Below, in pieces: positions 22,778-33,065 of a stretch of 64,000 nt of DNA; within the stretch, counting starts at the first letter, position 1; each line of letters starts with the position of its first letter. The position numbers and the translations under genes are program-made. The DNA comes from Drosophila persimilis. Taxonomy: Eukaryota > Arthropoda > Insecta > Diptera > Drosophilidae. The DNA is taken from contig NW_020825313.1 in assembly GCF_003286085.1 (NCBI RefSeq), forward strand, positions 5,394,001 through 5,458,000, read 5' to 3'. The notes below the pieces were generated by a model. It was not told the origin of the DNA and did not search any database. It saw nothing but the letters and a program-made list of their open reading frames with translations.

Positions 22778-23148
22778 TGTGGAGATAATGTTTTTTATCC
22801 CCAATCGGCCGACTAATTATTCCAATTAAATAAAACTCGGCGCAGAAATAAAATTGCGATATGCTATTTAATGCGTGACATCCAAATTGCAAGTGTGGCT
22901 TGCCTGCCCTTTACATTGCCGCTCCGATCGCTAAGCGCAGCTTCGCTCGGCCGACGTCGGTAGGCAGACGCAAAGCGGAGATAGCGAAGAGCGAGCTGGC
23001 AGAGAGCGTTTAGCAGGGCAAGCAAGCGCAAAGCTTTAACAAACAAATGAGTGACATAGACATAAGTAACAAACAAAATAAGCGGCTGAGGGCCAAGAAT
23101 TAGGTGCTATTTGGCAAGCAGCTAATCGGCTGGGTTCTGCTCCGAACA
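22778..23148 (-). repeat. 3' LTR of gag-only BEL copy 1
   Basis: 371 bp, starting TGTGGAGATAATG on the plus strand and ending TCTGCTCCGAACA. By eye it differs from its partner at 25,837-26,207 by about four bases, so the insertion is fairly young. A purine run (on the minus strand CGGGGGGTGAA) lies just inside it, suitable as polypurine tract. Confidence 0.92.
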
Positions 23149-25473
23149 TTCACCCCCCGTTGGAAGGCAAAGGCTTTCAACAGATCCATCCTGAAGGGGC
23201 AGAACCGCTATTTTTCCAACGGCCCTCTTGAAGATGCTTGCTTGGGCGCAGGTGGCGGCTACGCTGGGATGATCGTCGAACGCAGCAATCGGCGCTTCTT
23301 TGCTTGTCGTGATTACGTCTTGATTATCGGGAACCTCTGTAATTGCATAGAATGGCAGGTAATTTGGCAATGTAGAAATTGTTGAAAGTTGAATTTCATT
23401 TAGCGTGGATATGTAGGTTTTTAATATATGGAAAAGTTCGCGCTGCAGTTCCTGATTCTCCGATCGCAGTTTTTCCACTTGCACCTGGCACTCGAGCAGC
23501 TGCTTCCTGCATTGCTGCTCTAAGTTTTGGTACTCCAGCGTTGTGGGTCGAAAATCGTCAATAGAGATGCACGAGGAATTTTCAAAAGCGGCTAAAACTG
23601 CACGCTTATTCTCCGAGCTATCAATGCTTCCTGATACTATCCAACCAAGTTTTGTCTCCTGCAATGTTGGCAATTGGGCTGATAGTCGAATCTGTCCGAC
23701 GCACATTAAATCGAAGAACAAACCAGAACCTATCAACAGATCGATACGTTGGGGCTTGGAGAAATTAGGATCAGCTAGTTTTAGATTTTTCGGCATTGGC
23801 CAATCCTTTGCGTGTACGCCGAAGTTAGGCTGCATTTCCGTAATTGAGTTGGTGACAATTGCAGCGAAGGAAGCTCGATAGCTTGCGTCCTGGGATTGTA
23901 CAACTATATGTACAGACTTGCTCGAAGGTAGAATGGAATCTCCGATTCCAGAGATGTGAACATAAGACGAGCGATGATCCAACTGCAACTGATCAGCAAG
24001 TCTAGATGTTACAAAGTTTGCCTGTGATGCAGAATCCAAAATGGCACGACATGGGATAAGTGCTCCATAACGATCTGTTACATGGACGAGGGCAGTAGGT
24101 AGCAACACGTTCTGGCTAGGCTGAGATTTCTGGATCGAGGGGGGAGGGCTAGAACACCCGCTGGCTAGAAGCACAGTCGCGGCCTCTTGCTGGATCGATT
24201 CCTCGGCCGGTGAAGAGGAAGATGAAGCACCAGTTTCCGATGGAATGTGGAGTAGCGTGTGATGTTTGGCCTGGCAATGCCTGCAAAGTCCTGACCTGCA
24301 CCTCTGCAATTCATGGCCTTTGTTGAGGAGGTTCAAACACAAGCGGCTCTTCTTTGCTTCTTTGTATCTTTCAAACGCAGAGAGATTCAGGAATGCCTGA
24401 CATCTAGATATGTTATGCTCGGAGGAATTGCAATGGTTACATATGGGGTTAGGATGGTCGTTACTGGAGGTGATAAGGGTGACAGGTTTGTCTTCTCCCA
24501 CCTGTTGACTAGGACTTGTTGCCATGGCTGATCCCAAATTCTCCAGCATCCGACATCACGCTTCCAAAAATGAGGCCATGCTTGACCACCGAGGCAATCC
24601 TGACGTCGGCAAGTTCTCTTCCCATTTCTCCATTGTTTTGTGGTCCAGTTTCGTGCCTATGATGAAGATCAGCAACCCATCCGAAATCTCCTGCGGGGTC
24701 GCCAAGGTCTGAAGTGCACGCAAGTGCGAATTGATTTTGTCGCTGAGCGCGCGCAAGCCGATAGCTGAGCCCTTCTCCACCCCTTGCAGCCCGAAAATAG
24801 CCTTGACGTGTGCCTGAAAATGTAACAGTTTATTATCGAATCGCAACATTAGCAAATTCAACGCCTTGTCGTAATTCTCCTCAGAAAGTTCCAAGGAACG
24901 AATCGTATCCAGCGCAGCACCATCTAGACATCCACGAAGATATTGGAATTTTTCGATGATTGGGATACGATGGTCTTTGTGCACCATTGTCGAGAACATC
25001 GAGTGGAATTCTGGCCAATCCATGTAGTTCCCACCGAATCGCGGAAGCTGCAACTCGGGCATTCGAGAACGGCCTATACTATTATAGGCGAACAACGACG
25101 AGTTCCCCTCGAGAGTATGCCGAGCTGTTGAATTGGCAACATTTACCGTGCGAGCAGCCATCAACTCCCGCGACAGCCTGGACCTAACCTTGACATAAAC
25201 ATTCGCAAAGTCCAGCCGGGCATCATGGGCTAACTGCAGGAAATCCAACCTTTCAAGGCTCGTTTGAGCGGCATCGAAATCCGCATTCATTCGCTCGATT
25301 TGCTCTAAGCGAGCTTGAAGTTCTGCCTCATCTAACTCGGCAAGCTCTTCCTTGGTGAGAAAGCGATCCATGGCCTTTAGTTGGCGCGCGATGGACTCGG
25401 CCTTGTGCTTGTAGAAATCTACATCACTCGGCATATCTGCGTTCGCGACATTGGTAGGCTCAGGTGCTGCCAT
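23122..25473 (-). pseudogene. Gag-protease with coiled-coil tail, copy 1
   Basis: The start ATG at 25,471-25,473 opens a BEL gag with an N-terminal helical, Glu/Leu-rich region, the DUF1759-like core (LPRFGGNYMDWPEF, FQYLRGCLDGAA) and a TGA at 24,556-24,558. The same frame resumes through zinc knuckles, a protease with the DSASQ active-site variant, IDLLIGSGLFFDL and GWIVSGS, and then jumps to a leucine-zipper-like coiled coil and a tail ending in the 3' LTR. The TGA replaces an Arg codon that copy 2 retains. The second zinc knuckle has lost one Cys (CLNLLNKGH). Gag would form particles; all replication enzymes are missing. Confidence 0.88.
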
Positions 25474-25836
25474 GTTGAGGTTTTAAAAGAGTCACTCAGC
25501 ACGACCGAAAAAAACACCCTGTATACGTATAAACGTGGGAACCGAAAGCAAAGGGATTACAGCTAATGCCTTTAGCTGTGCGGCTGTGCGAGCTGTCCGA
25601 TTCCGCTTTGTACTCCGCTTGTGTGTATTAGTGAGTTCGCTGCACTGCACTGACCGAATTGTCGCGACAGAGAAATTAATAGCCAGCAATGCGTGTATGT
25701 ATGTGTATGTAAGTATGTTTTAGCACCGAATTGTGCTTAACCGCCGAAAATTTGTTAAGGCTAACGAATGTCGATCGCGAATGATAATTAATTGACACTG
25801 CAACTCAGAGATCACGTCGGGGTCACCAAAATTTTA

Positions 25837-26207
25837 TGTGGAGATAATGTTTTTTATCCCCAATCGGCCGACTAATTATTCCAATTAAATAAAACTCGGC
25901 GCAGAAATAAAATTGCGATATGTTCTTTAATGCGTGACATCCAAATTGCAAGTGTGGCTTGCCTGCCCTTTACATTGCCGCTCCGATCGCTAAGCGCAGC
26001 TTCGCTCGGCCGACGTCGGTAGGCAGACGCAAAGCGGAGATAGCGAAGAGCGAGCTGGCAGAGAGCGTTTAGCAGGGCAAGCAAGCGCAAAGCTTTAAAA
26101 AACAAATGAGAGACATAGACATAAGTAACAAACAAAATAAGCGGCTGAGGGCCAAGAATTAGGTGCTATTTGGCAAGCAGCTAATCGGCTGGGTTCTGCT
26201 CCGAACA
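25837..26207 (-). repeat. 5' LTR of gag-only BEL copy 1
   Basis: 371-bp partner of 22,778-23,148. Directly inside, on the minus strand, stands TTTGGTGACCCCGACGTGAT, a TGG-starting primer-binding-type site identical to that of copy 2. About 340 bp of leader separate it from the gag ATG. Confidence 0.92.
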
Positions 26208-26400
26208 ACGACCATTAAAGTCTTTCAATATTGACAAAACTAAGTGGCAAGATTATGTGTTGGCATACCCTAACTTTAAAAAACCAAGTAGGGTAGATGT
26301 AAAATTTGGGATAGATTTGTATACCCATATTTTAAAAGACGGAGTAGTAACTTGGTCAAAACACAGAATTCGGATGGATTATATCCGGTTACACCACCAC
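26208..26400 (+). pseudogene. BEL protease-end remnant, interrupted copy
   Basis: This matches 29,263-29,470 nearly base for base, including the stretch encoding PNFKKPSRVDVKFGID, but has a deletion of about 16 bp near 26,345 and diverges after about 26,400. It directly continues the sequence broken by the gag-only BEL insertion at 22,778, so the gag remnant (minus) and this piece (plus) were adjacent before that insertion. Confidence 0.8.
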
Positions 26401-27010
26401 TCGCAGCCGGGCTGTCACGGTCACTCTTCGGACCCGCCGAAGTATGGAGGGGGTGTGAGGGAGCGTACTCTCCACCCAGTTTTCAAAAACTCGAAATGGA
26501 GTATCCAATAAGGCCGGATGGAGCAAATCTGACCTTGGATTCGTGTTCAGGGCCCCAAAATACATAGGATACACTGCTCAGCCGCGCACTACACTTTTTT
26601 TGTGGGGCTGTGTTATCTGTACTTGTAATTAGGGCTATAAATAAAATGTACACAAAAAGTTTCACAAGGATCAAAATACAAAATCTTGGCACTTTCGCCC
26701 CTTTGCAGAATGCTCAAACATAAGCATATTATCGTCAAAACTATGCCACTTTCGGCCCCTTGCAGAATGTTCAAACATAAACATATTATTGATCTCAAAC
26801 TGATCTCTAAAGAAATCACATAATGTAGACAAGTAATGACAAAGTGTAAACAAAGATCTGCAACCCATTAAAAGATACTACAACAAAACACAAGTGGGAA
26901 ACACACTTAACCAATGAAGTCCTAAAATAACAGTAATGTAAGCTGTGAGGGAGCGTACGCTCCATCCACCATTCTCTTTCGTTTTCTTTCCGTATGATAG
27001 CACCCACGTA
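26401..27010. other. Unassigned repeat-like sequence bounded by short direct repeats
   Basis: The 20-bp-scale motif GTGAGGGAGCGTAC.CTCCA occurs at about 26,455 and again at about 26,945, roughly 490 bp apart. It may mark the edges of an LTR-like or satellite unit. No supportable ORF. Confidence 0.4.
26692..26805. repeat. Two-copy tandem duplication, about 57 bp
   Basis: The stretch with CACTTTCG.CCC..TTGCAGAATG.TCAAACATAA.CATATTAT occurs twice back to back, at about 26,692-26,748 and 26,749-26,805, with a few substitutions. No coding sense is apparent. Confidence 0.75.
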
Positions 27011-27700
27011 GTCTCTTATGTTTATAAATTAAGTTGTGATCACGGCAGACGCCACTGAATTTTCGTCGGTCGGTTATCCCAGCAAAAGCAGCCAACCCAG
27101 CAACAACAACGAAGCAGCGACAATCGAAAGAGAGGAAGACGAAGCCCAGGCACAATGAAGCATCGAGAACCGTAAGCGATCAGGCAAGCTAACAGCACAT
27201 ACGCGCCAGCGGTGGAAAAGAGAGACGAAAGCTACCGGCGCAGCAGCAGACGCCGAAAGAGCGTAAGAACGAAAGCGCCAGGTCTCTGCCGCAGCAACAA
27301 CGACGCTAGCTGCCCGAGCTGACGCTGGAGCTGAAAAAAAGTTGGTGAGAGAGTGTCGTACGAGACGGACGTGCCCGCGGACAAAACTCGAGAACGGGCG
27401 AGGTAAGAGAAAAGAAAACACAGGTAAACCCACGCCAGCGAAAAGAATATACCAGTGATCCCAGAGAAGACCCCGCACCTGTGAGGAACAAGGAAGGAGG
27501 AAAGAATTGACAGTGCGTAGCGCAGGAGATAAGGGGCGAGTGGGTCTCACGTTGTGAGAAAACAGGCTGCTAACGGTGCGATAGGTACGGATTGAGAAAG
27601 AACAAGTGAAGAACATAATGAACCAACAATGTCGCCGCCAACGGTCCGTATCCATTCACTGGGGAATCCGGGTATCAGGGGATCCGTGTCTTCTCCCCAT
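27011..27700. other. Purine- and CAG-rich non-coding stretch
   Basis: Rich in CAGCAACAACG, GAAAGAGAGG and AGAACGAAAG runs on the plus strand, like the untranslated leader of a retroelement. Long minus-strand frames here are composition artefacts with no motif. No gene seen. Confidence 0.4.
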
Positions 27701-28012
27701 TCTTAACCTTATTGCCTGAGTACCCCTCGTCCCCCGTCCCGTTGTGATTTGTATCCTGGATAGGACCCGAGGCCGCTATCCGGCGATTGCCTAAGCGCTC
27801 CCGGTGGTGCCTGTCGGCGCTCTCGTATGATTCCCCCATGATCCGTAGCCCAACAGGATCCCGAAGCTGCAATCCTGCATGATTCGTAGTCCAACAGGAT
27901 CCCGAAGCTACTATTCGGCAATCGCCTAAGCAATCCCAGTAGTTACCCCAGGGTCCCGAAGGTGCCATCCGGCGATTGCCTAAGCCCTCTCGGTGATAAC
28001 TGTCAATATCGC
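27701..28012. repeat. Degenerate GC-rich repeat cluster, left block
   Basis: Multiple diverged copies of a motif containing GGCGATTGCCTAAGC, CTCTCGGTGATA..TGTC and CCAACAGGATCCCGAAGCT recur at spacings of roughly 60-125 bp (for example 27,783, 27,905 and 27,970). Related copies flank the fold-back centre at 28,500-28,850. It behaves like a small degenerate satellite. Confidence 0.7.
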
Positions 28013-28222
28013 AAGCAGCAAATCAACGAAAGCATTGACGAATTTCATAACGGCGTTATGCATTTAGTAGATCCCTTGCAAAACCCTATTAGCGAGAGTC
28101 AACTAACGTCAATTCTGAAACGAAATCTGAGACAGTTTATGAGAAAAGAGTTTTTCTATATAGAAATCAATTCGGTTAGCCAGATAAAAAAAGAGTGTAG
28201 ACATTTGCGAGTTGAGTTGTAA
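28010..28222 (+). pseudogene. Gypsy-type gag fragment in left fold-back arm
   Basis: An open frame of about 70 codons encodes RKQQINESIDEFHNGVMHL, then SILKRNLRQFMRKEFFYIE and a CRHLRVEL end before TAA. It is the capsid C-terminal segment of the same gag family as 22,571-22,777. No start, zinc knuckle or pol follows. Confidence 0.7.
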
Positions 28223-29258
28223 TCTCAATCTACATTTTATTTTTAAAATCAGAGCCTTATATGTGATTTGACAATGAGGTAGGAAGTACAATTTTGTATT
28301 TTATAATTATCGTTAGACCTACGCAAAGGATACATTTTTCTGCGGGTGTCTATTTGAGTGCATACTTTGTAAGGTAGCGATCCTGGCTGGGCTACTTATC
28401 TCAATCTACTTCAGGGTCGAAATTACAGCAATATTTAAAATTTGCCTGGACTCCGAGTTTTGGGTTACTACGGGGGTCGCCGCCACATTGGGAACCGACA
28501 AGTATCACCGAGAGTAATTAGGCAATCGCCGGATGGCACTTTCGGGATCCTATCGGACTATGAATTCCAACGGTGGTCTTTGCTACGCGGCGATACCGAC
28601 AAGTATCACCGAGTGTGATTGCCCAAGTACTCTCGGTGATACCTGACGGTTCGCAATGTGGCGGCGACCCCCGTAGTAACCCATAGTCTAATAGGACCCC
28701 GAAAGCGAGGTCTGGTGATTGCCTCGGTGCCCTTGGCGATACCTGCCGGTATCCCCGTCTGATTTTCAACCCTTATCGTGGCTGACAGGCCAGCGGATCC
28801 GCAAGAGAGCCGTCCGGCGATTGTGTAAGCGTTCTCGACGAAACTTGCTGACACGCCCCGCACGGGGCTTGTCCTTGTCCATCCTTCCTTACAAAGGATG
28901 CACTCAAATAGACACCCGCAGTAAAATGCATCCTTTGCGTAGGTCAAACGATAATTATAGAATACAAAATTGTACCTCCTACCTCATTGTCAAATCATAT
29001 ATAACACTCTGATTTTAAAAATAAAATGTAGATTGAATTTACAACTCAACTCGCAAATGTCTACACTCTTTTCTTATCTGGCTAACCGAATTAATTTCTA
29101 TATAGAACAACTCTTTCTCATAAACTGTCTCAGATTTCGTTTCAGAATTAACGTTAGTTGACTTTCGCTAATAGGGTATTGGAAGGGATCTACTAAATGC
29201 ATAGCTCCGTTATGAAATTCGTCCATGCTTTCGTTGGTTTGCTGCTTGCGATCTCTTA
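28010..29258. repeat. Fold-back structure with about 370-bp inverted arms
   Basis: The left arm (28,010-28,380) and the right arm (28,888-29,258) are reverse complements with modest divergence. Each contains the same Gypsy gag fragment (NESIDEF..GVMHLVDP), AT-rich downstream sequence and a TTTCTGCGGGTGTCTATTTG stretch. The 500-bp centre holds a second, inner inverted repeat of about 53 bp (28,461-28,515 against 28,630-28,682, with GGGTTACTACGGGGGTCGCC) and GC-rich satellite motifs. Such nested symmetry suggests a fold-back-type element or repair-generated palindrome built on a gag fragment. Confidence 0.8.
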
Positions 29259-29265
29259 CCATTAC
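29045..29265 (-). pseudogene. Gypsy-type gag fragment in right fold-back arm
   Basis: This is the minus-strand counterpart of the 28,010-28,222 fragment (NESMDEFHNGAMHLVDP), bearing small frameshifts. At 29,262 it meets plus-strand BEL protease sequence head to head. The same junction occurs at the 22,773/26,208 site. Confidence 0.7.
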
Positions 29266-31212
29266 GACCATTAAAGTCTTTCAATATTGACAAAACTAAG
29301 TGGCAAGATTATGTGTTGGCAGACCTTAACTTTAAGAAACCGGGTAGGGTAGATGCAAAATTTGGAATAGATTTGTATACCCATATCTTAAAAGACGGAG
29401 AAATAAAAATAGATGGACTACTTGGTCAGAGTACAGATTTCAGATGGATTATAACCGGTTGCACCAAATCAAATGGTGATTTAATTATTGTGGCGACAAA
29501 AATTGAAGTTGGGGACTTAGAGCGCTTCTGGGAATTGGAAAGTGAAAATAATGACGTAGACGAAGTTGTTTGCAAGAAGCATTCGCTTGGAAACAACAAG
29601 AAGAGCTGAGAATGACAGGTACATATGTGGTCAAAACACCATTTAAAAAATAGAAGGATCTAGGTTATTCAAAACCCCAATTTTTACGATTTTACAGTTT
29701 AGAAAGAAAGCTCAGCAATAATAAAAAATTAAAAGAAAATTACATATAATTTTTCTGCACGAATATAAAAACTTAGGACATATGGTAGAGTCCAAAGAAG
29801 ATGGGAAATATTATTTGCCCCATCAAGAAGTCATAATAGACTTCAGTCTAACGACAAAGCTGAGGGTAGTTTTCGATGCTTCAGCAAAAACCACAAACAA
29901 TAAAAGGTTAAAAGATTTCACGTGGGTTGGACCAACAATCCAAAAAGATACTTTCGAATTTATGAATAAATGGCCATTTGAAATAACTGCGGACATTGAA
30001 AAAATGTACCGGCAAATTAATGCTGATAAAGACGATCCACAATATTTACTTATAATTTGGAGAGATATTCCAAACGAAAAGTTAAAAGATTATAAACTTA
30101 CAACCGTTACGTACGGTACAGCTTCAGAACCCTACTTAGCAACCAGGGTGCTTATTGCAATAGCACATAATTGCAAAATCAAGCAATTAGGGAATTCATA
30201 AAGAATGATTTTTACATGGACGACCTGATGAAGCATATTAAGGAAGTTACCCGGGAGTTTAATAAGGATGGGTTTAACTTTAGAAAGTGGATAAGAAATA
30301 TCCCAGAAATTATAGAAGGCGCTAGGGTGGACCAAGAAAATAAAGTATTCAACATTGAGGAGAATGAATCCGTCAAAACATTAGGACTCCAATGGGAACC
30401 GGTCAAATACGAGTTTTTGTTCGATTTCCATTATGAACCAATGAAGAAAAACAACAAGAGAATAGTGAAAATTTAGAATAGTTTTTTTAAATAAAAGAGA
30501 CCGAAAAACTTGGGTGACTGCAAATTATTGTATTATACGACGACGAAAAAAAAGGAGTGCGTGCGTTCGTTTCAATCGATTTTTCTCGACTTCTTCATAT
30601 ATTCAAAACAATTTCTACTTCGCCTATCTTACCTACGGTGGCAAAGCGGGGCGAATTCGCCAAGAGCGAGAGAGCGAGCTTTTATGGCGCTCCCGCTTTG
30701 CCCTAGCCTAACTTACACTAGACTTCATAAAATTCGATCCTAATAACAATTATTATACGCCAAATGGCGCTACAAATAGTATTATCTACCTTAGCCAAAA
30801 TGTATGACCCCTTAGGCTGGTTGTCTCCAGTGACACTTGTCGGAAAATTGTTTATTCAAAAACTTTGGCTAGCAGACAAAAATTGGGATGAAGAATTATC
30901 AGAACAGGATACTCGTGAGTGGAATTTGTTTAAAGATAGTTTAACAGAATTAGAGAGCATTCGGATACCAAGATGGCTAAATTCTCAGCACAATAAGTCG
31001 ATGCAAATTCATGGGTTTGACGGTGCTACTATGCTGCCCTAGTGTATGCCAAGGTAGATAGCTCTACAATTATAATAGCAAGCAAAGCAAAGTTAACCCG
31101 AAAAAGAATCCGAAAACTATTCCAAAATTAGAACTTTGTGCAGCACATCTTCTGGCAAAATTAATTCAACGTGTGAAAATATCGGTTGGAAGTAATGTAG
31201 AGTGTTATGCCT
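29263..31212 (+). pseudogene. BEL3: BEL protease, reverse transcriptase and RNase H remnant
   Basis: In plus-strand order: end of the protease region (LADLNFKKPGRVDAKFGID, WIITG) at 29,313-29,609; RT start at 29,782-30,201 with KLRVVFDAS and ADIEKMYRQI; a shifted palm segment at 30,171-30,476 in which the YxDD region reads FYMDDLMK; a break; then the KMYDPLGWLSP connection and RIPRWL at 30,764-31,042; and RNase H traces to about 31,205. Gag and integrase are absent, and several shifts and stops occur. It belongs to a BEL lineage distinct from BEL1 and BEL2. Confidence 0.8.
30475..30762. mobile_element. Insertion of about 285 bp inside BEL3 reverse transcriptase
   Basis: The BEL frame stops at a VKI codon run and resumes at IVLSTLAK after roughly 285 bp of unrelated sequence with a poly-T/A start, a GCGCTCCCGCTTTGCC stretch and a GCCAAATGGCGC palindrome near its end. 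I could not define clear terminal repeats or a target duplication, so the type is unknown (short non-autonomous element or filler). Confidence 0.5.
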
Positions 31213-32261
31213 GGAGTGTGTAGGGTGCATGAACCGACTTTACAAGTGTTGAAAGGTGCTTTGCCGATCAGCTGCCTGGACAGCTGACCGCAGGATTGAC
31301 AATTATGAAGATCCTCTGTGAGCGTTTAAACCCATCGAACCACTGGAGCCTGGATTAATCTGTCTACATCCACGGATATCGCTGCCATTGCGGTAATTCC
31401 GTCGAATCTGACCGAGACTCGAACCCGCTGAACGAGACCCTATAAACATTCCTTTGAGCAGAATATGAAGTTCCTAAGAATTAGCTTTAAATAATAGTTA
31501 GGTCCCTTCGCATTAAGAATTGACATGAAATATTGAAAAGAAATGTATTAAATTGTAAGAAATTTAGAACGAAGAAGATAACAGAAAAACGATTAAATTT
31601 AGGCCTAATCACGTAGGCGTGAAATCAAAAAAATCGCGAAGCACTAATATAGACAAAAGGAAAGGATAATGTTCTATTTCAGCTCTTGCCGGGAGATCAA
31701 TCTTTCGCCGATGGAGAAGTATTACTGTGTGAGTAAAATCCTGTGACTTTCGTTTAGTTGTCGTGAGTTCTCCCGATACTAGTTCTCTTAAAGACTCGAA
31801 TATACGATTAAAATCACTAATGAATAGCAGCTATCTTACACATCTATCACTTTATCCAATATTACTTGTAGTATAAAAGAAAAGAAAAGCGAAATGAATT
31901 TGTGCTAGGAAGGCCCTGCTACACATATGATAAACCTTTATTACTATTATTATTATTATTAGCCCCACCTCATCTAACTTTATATACAACTCAAAATCTC
32001 TCATATATATATAGTATATACCCGCCGTAGATCCTTAAGATTAGAAAATATGAACCCACTGATAATCTTAGTTGTAACTGTTTATTAGAAAAAAACAAAA
32101 TATGAAGTTTAGATAAAAAAATTTAGAAAATGAACTCTGTGCCGTTGTGCGTGTAACCGCAATCATTCACAAGGGGCCATCTAAAACTTCAGGTTTTAAG
32201 GAAGATGGTCATAGGTTGGGTGGGCAGAATAAGCTACCACCCTGACATCCATGGGATAGTG
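31213..32261. other. Non-coding, LTR-like interval
   Basis: It starts TGTAGGGTGCATGAACCG where BEL3 coding sequence stops, and is AT-rich with no ORF. A long LTR or leader of a retroelement is possible, but no second copy lies in the window and the edges are not proven. Confidence 0.35.
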
Positions 32262-32428
32262 ACCGATATTTCCCATTTTTCCCTCTCTCTTCACTCTCTT
32301 TCTCCCTTCTCTCACTTTAATTCTCTTTCTCCGTTCTCTCTCTCTCTCTTTCTCTTTATCGCTCTCTTCTTCTCCTCCCTTCTCTTCTACCCTCTTCCTC
32401 TATCCTTTCTTGATTCTTTTTCTTTTAT
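32262..32428. repeat. Polypyrimidine simple-sequence tract
   Basis: About 165 bp of nearly pure C/T on the plus strand (CTCTCT, TTCTCC runs), ending exactly where repeat R copy 2 begins. Confidence 0.85.
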
Positions 32429-33065
32429 TATACCTGATACTCAAAATGAGTATTGGGGTATATTAGGTTTGTGGTAAAAGTAGATGTGTTTAACGTCCAG
32501 AAGTAATCGTTTCCGACCCCATAAAGTATATATTATCTTGATCAGCATCAATAGCCGAGTCGATTGAGCCCTGTCTGTCTGTCCGTAGTCCCTATCAGCG
32601 CCTAGTGCTCAAAGACTATAAGAGCTAGAGCAACGACGTTTTATATCCGAACTTCTGTGATCGAAACTGAAAAGGCAGGATCGTAGAGGATGACTATATG
32701 TTCCAGAGTGTAAAATCTGAACCAGATCGTATAATTATTATAGCCAGAATCAAGAAAACAATTTCATTCTCTCTGGCTCCGTCTCTCTCTAACACACAGG
32801 TTTCATGGTCGGTTTTGCCAATTGCAAAATATGAGTTCAAGGATCTCTCATATCGGACCTTGACCGTTTTGTGTCAAAATTTCGCCACACCCACTTCCGC
32901 CCTCGCAAAGAACGAAAACCTGGGGCATCAACAATAATGCAGATTCCAGAAAACTAAAAAAGCACAATCATAGAAAATTATCATATTTATCCGGTTGCTG
33001 AATCTGGATCAGATGGGATAATTTTTATAGCCAAAAGAAACAAATCAATTTGCAGTGGCTAACGA
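32429..33065 (+). repeat. Dispersed repeat R, copy 2 (truncated)
   Basis: It begins TATACCTGATACTCAAAATGAGTATT like the copy at 43,342, carries the GTCTGTCTGTCCGT and GCGCCTAGTGCTCAAAGACT stretches, and has an internal deletion. It stops after AATTTGCAGTGGCTA, where BEL4 gag starts. Confidence 0.8.

Larger units (their letters stand above)
22778..26207 (-). mobile_element. Gag-only BEL element, copy 1 (LTR-gag-protease-LTR, no RT/RH/IN)
   Basis: A complete LTR element of 3,430 bp on the minus strand. It has 371-bp LTRs at both ends with TGTT...CACA termini and a 5-bp target-site duplication ACGAC (22,773-22,777 and 26,208-26,212). The interior has a primer-binding-type site beside the 5' LTR, a leader, one gag-protease frame and a C-terminal coiled-coil tail, then directly the 3' LTR. 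No reverse transcriptase, RNase H or integrase motif exists inside it. The same organisation recurs at 35,345-38,730 with a different TSD. The empty site is preserved at about 29,262, which confirms the insertion. Confidence 0.92.

Noticed and set aside
27074..27655. 193-codon minus-strand frame rich in Ser/Phe/Leu
   Set aside because: It is explained by the purine-rich composition of the opposite strand; no domain or codon signal.
27701..28870. CRISPR-like array from the recurring GGCGATTGCC motif
   Set aside because: Spacing is irregular, copies are in both orientations and diverged, and the genome is eukaryotic.
32262..32477. 90-codon Ser/Leu/Phe frame over the pyrimidine tract
   Set aside because: Simple-sequence translation only.
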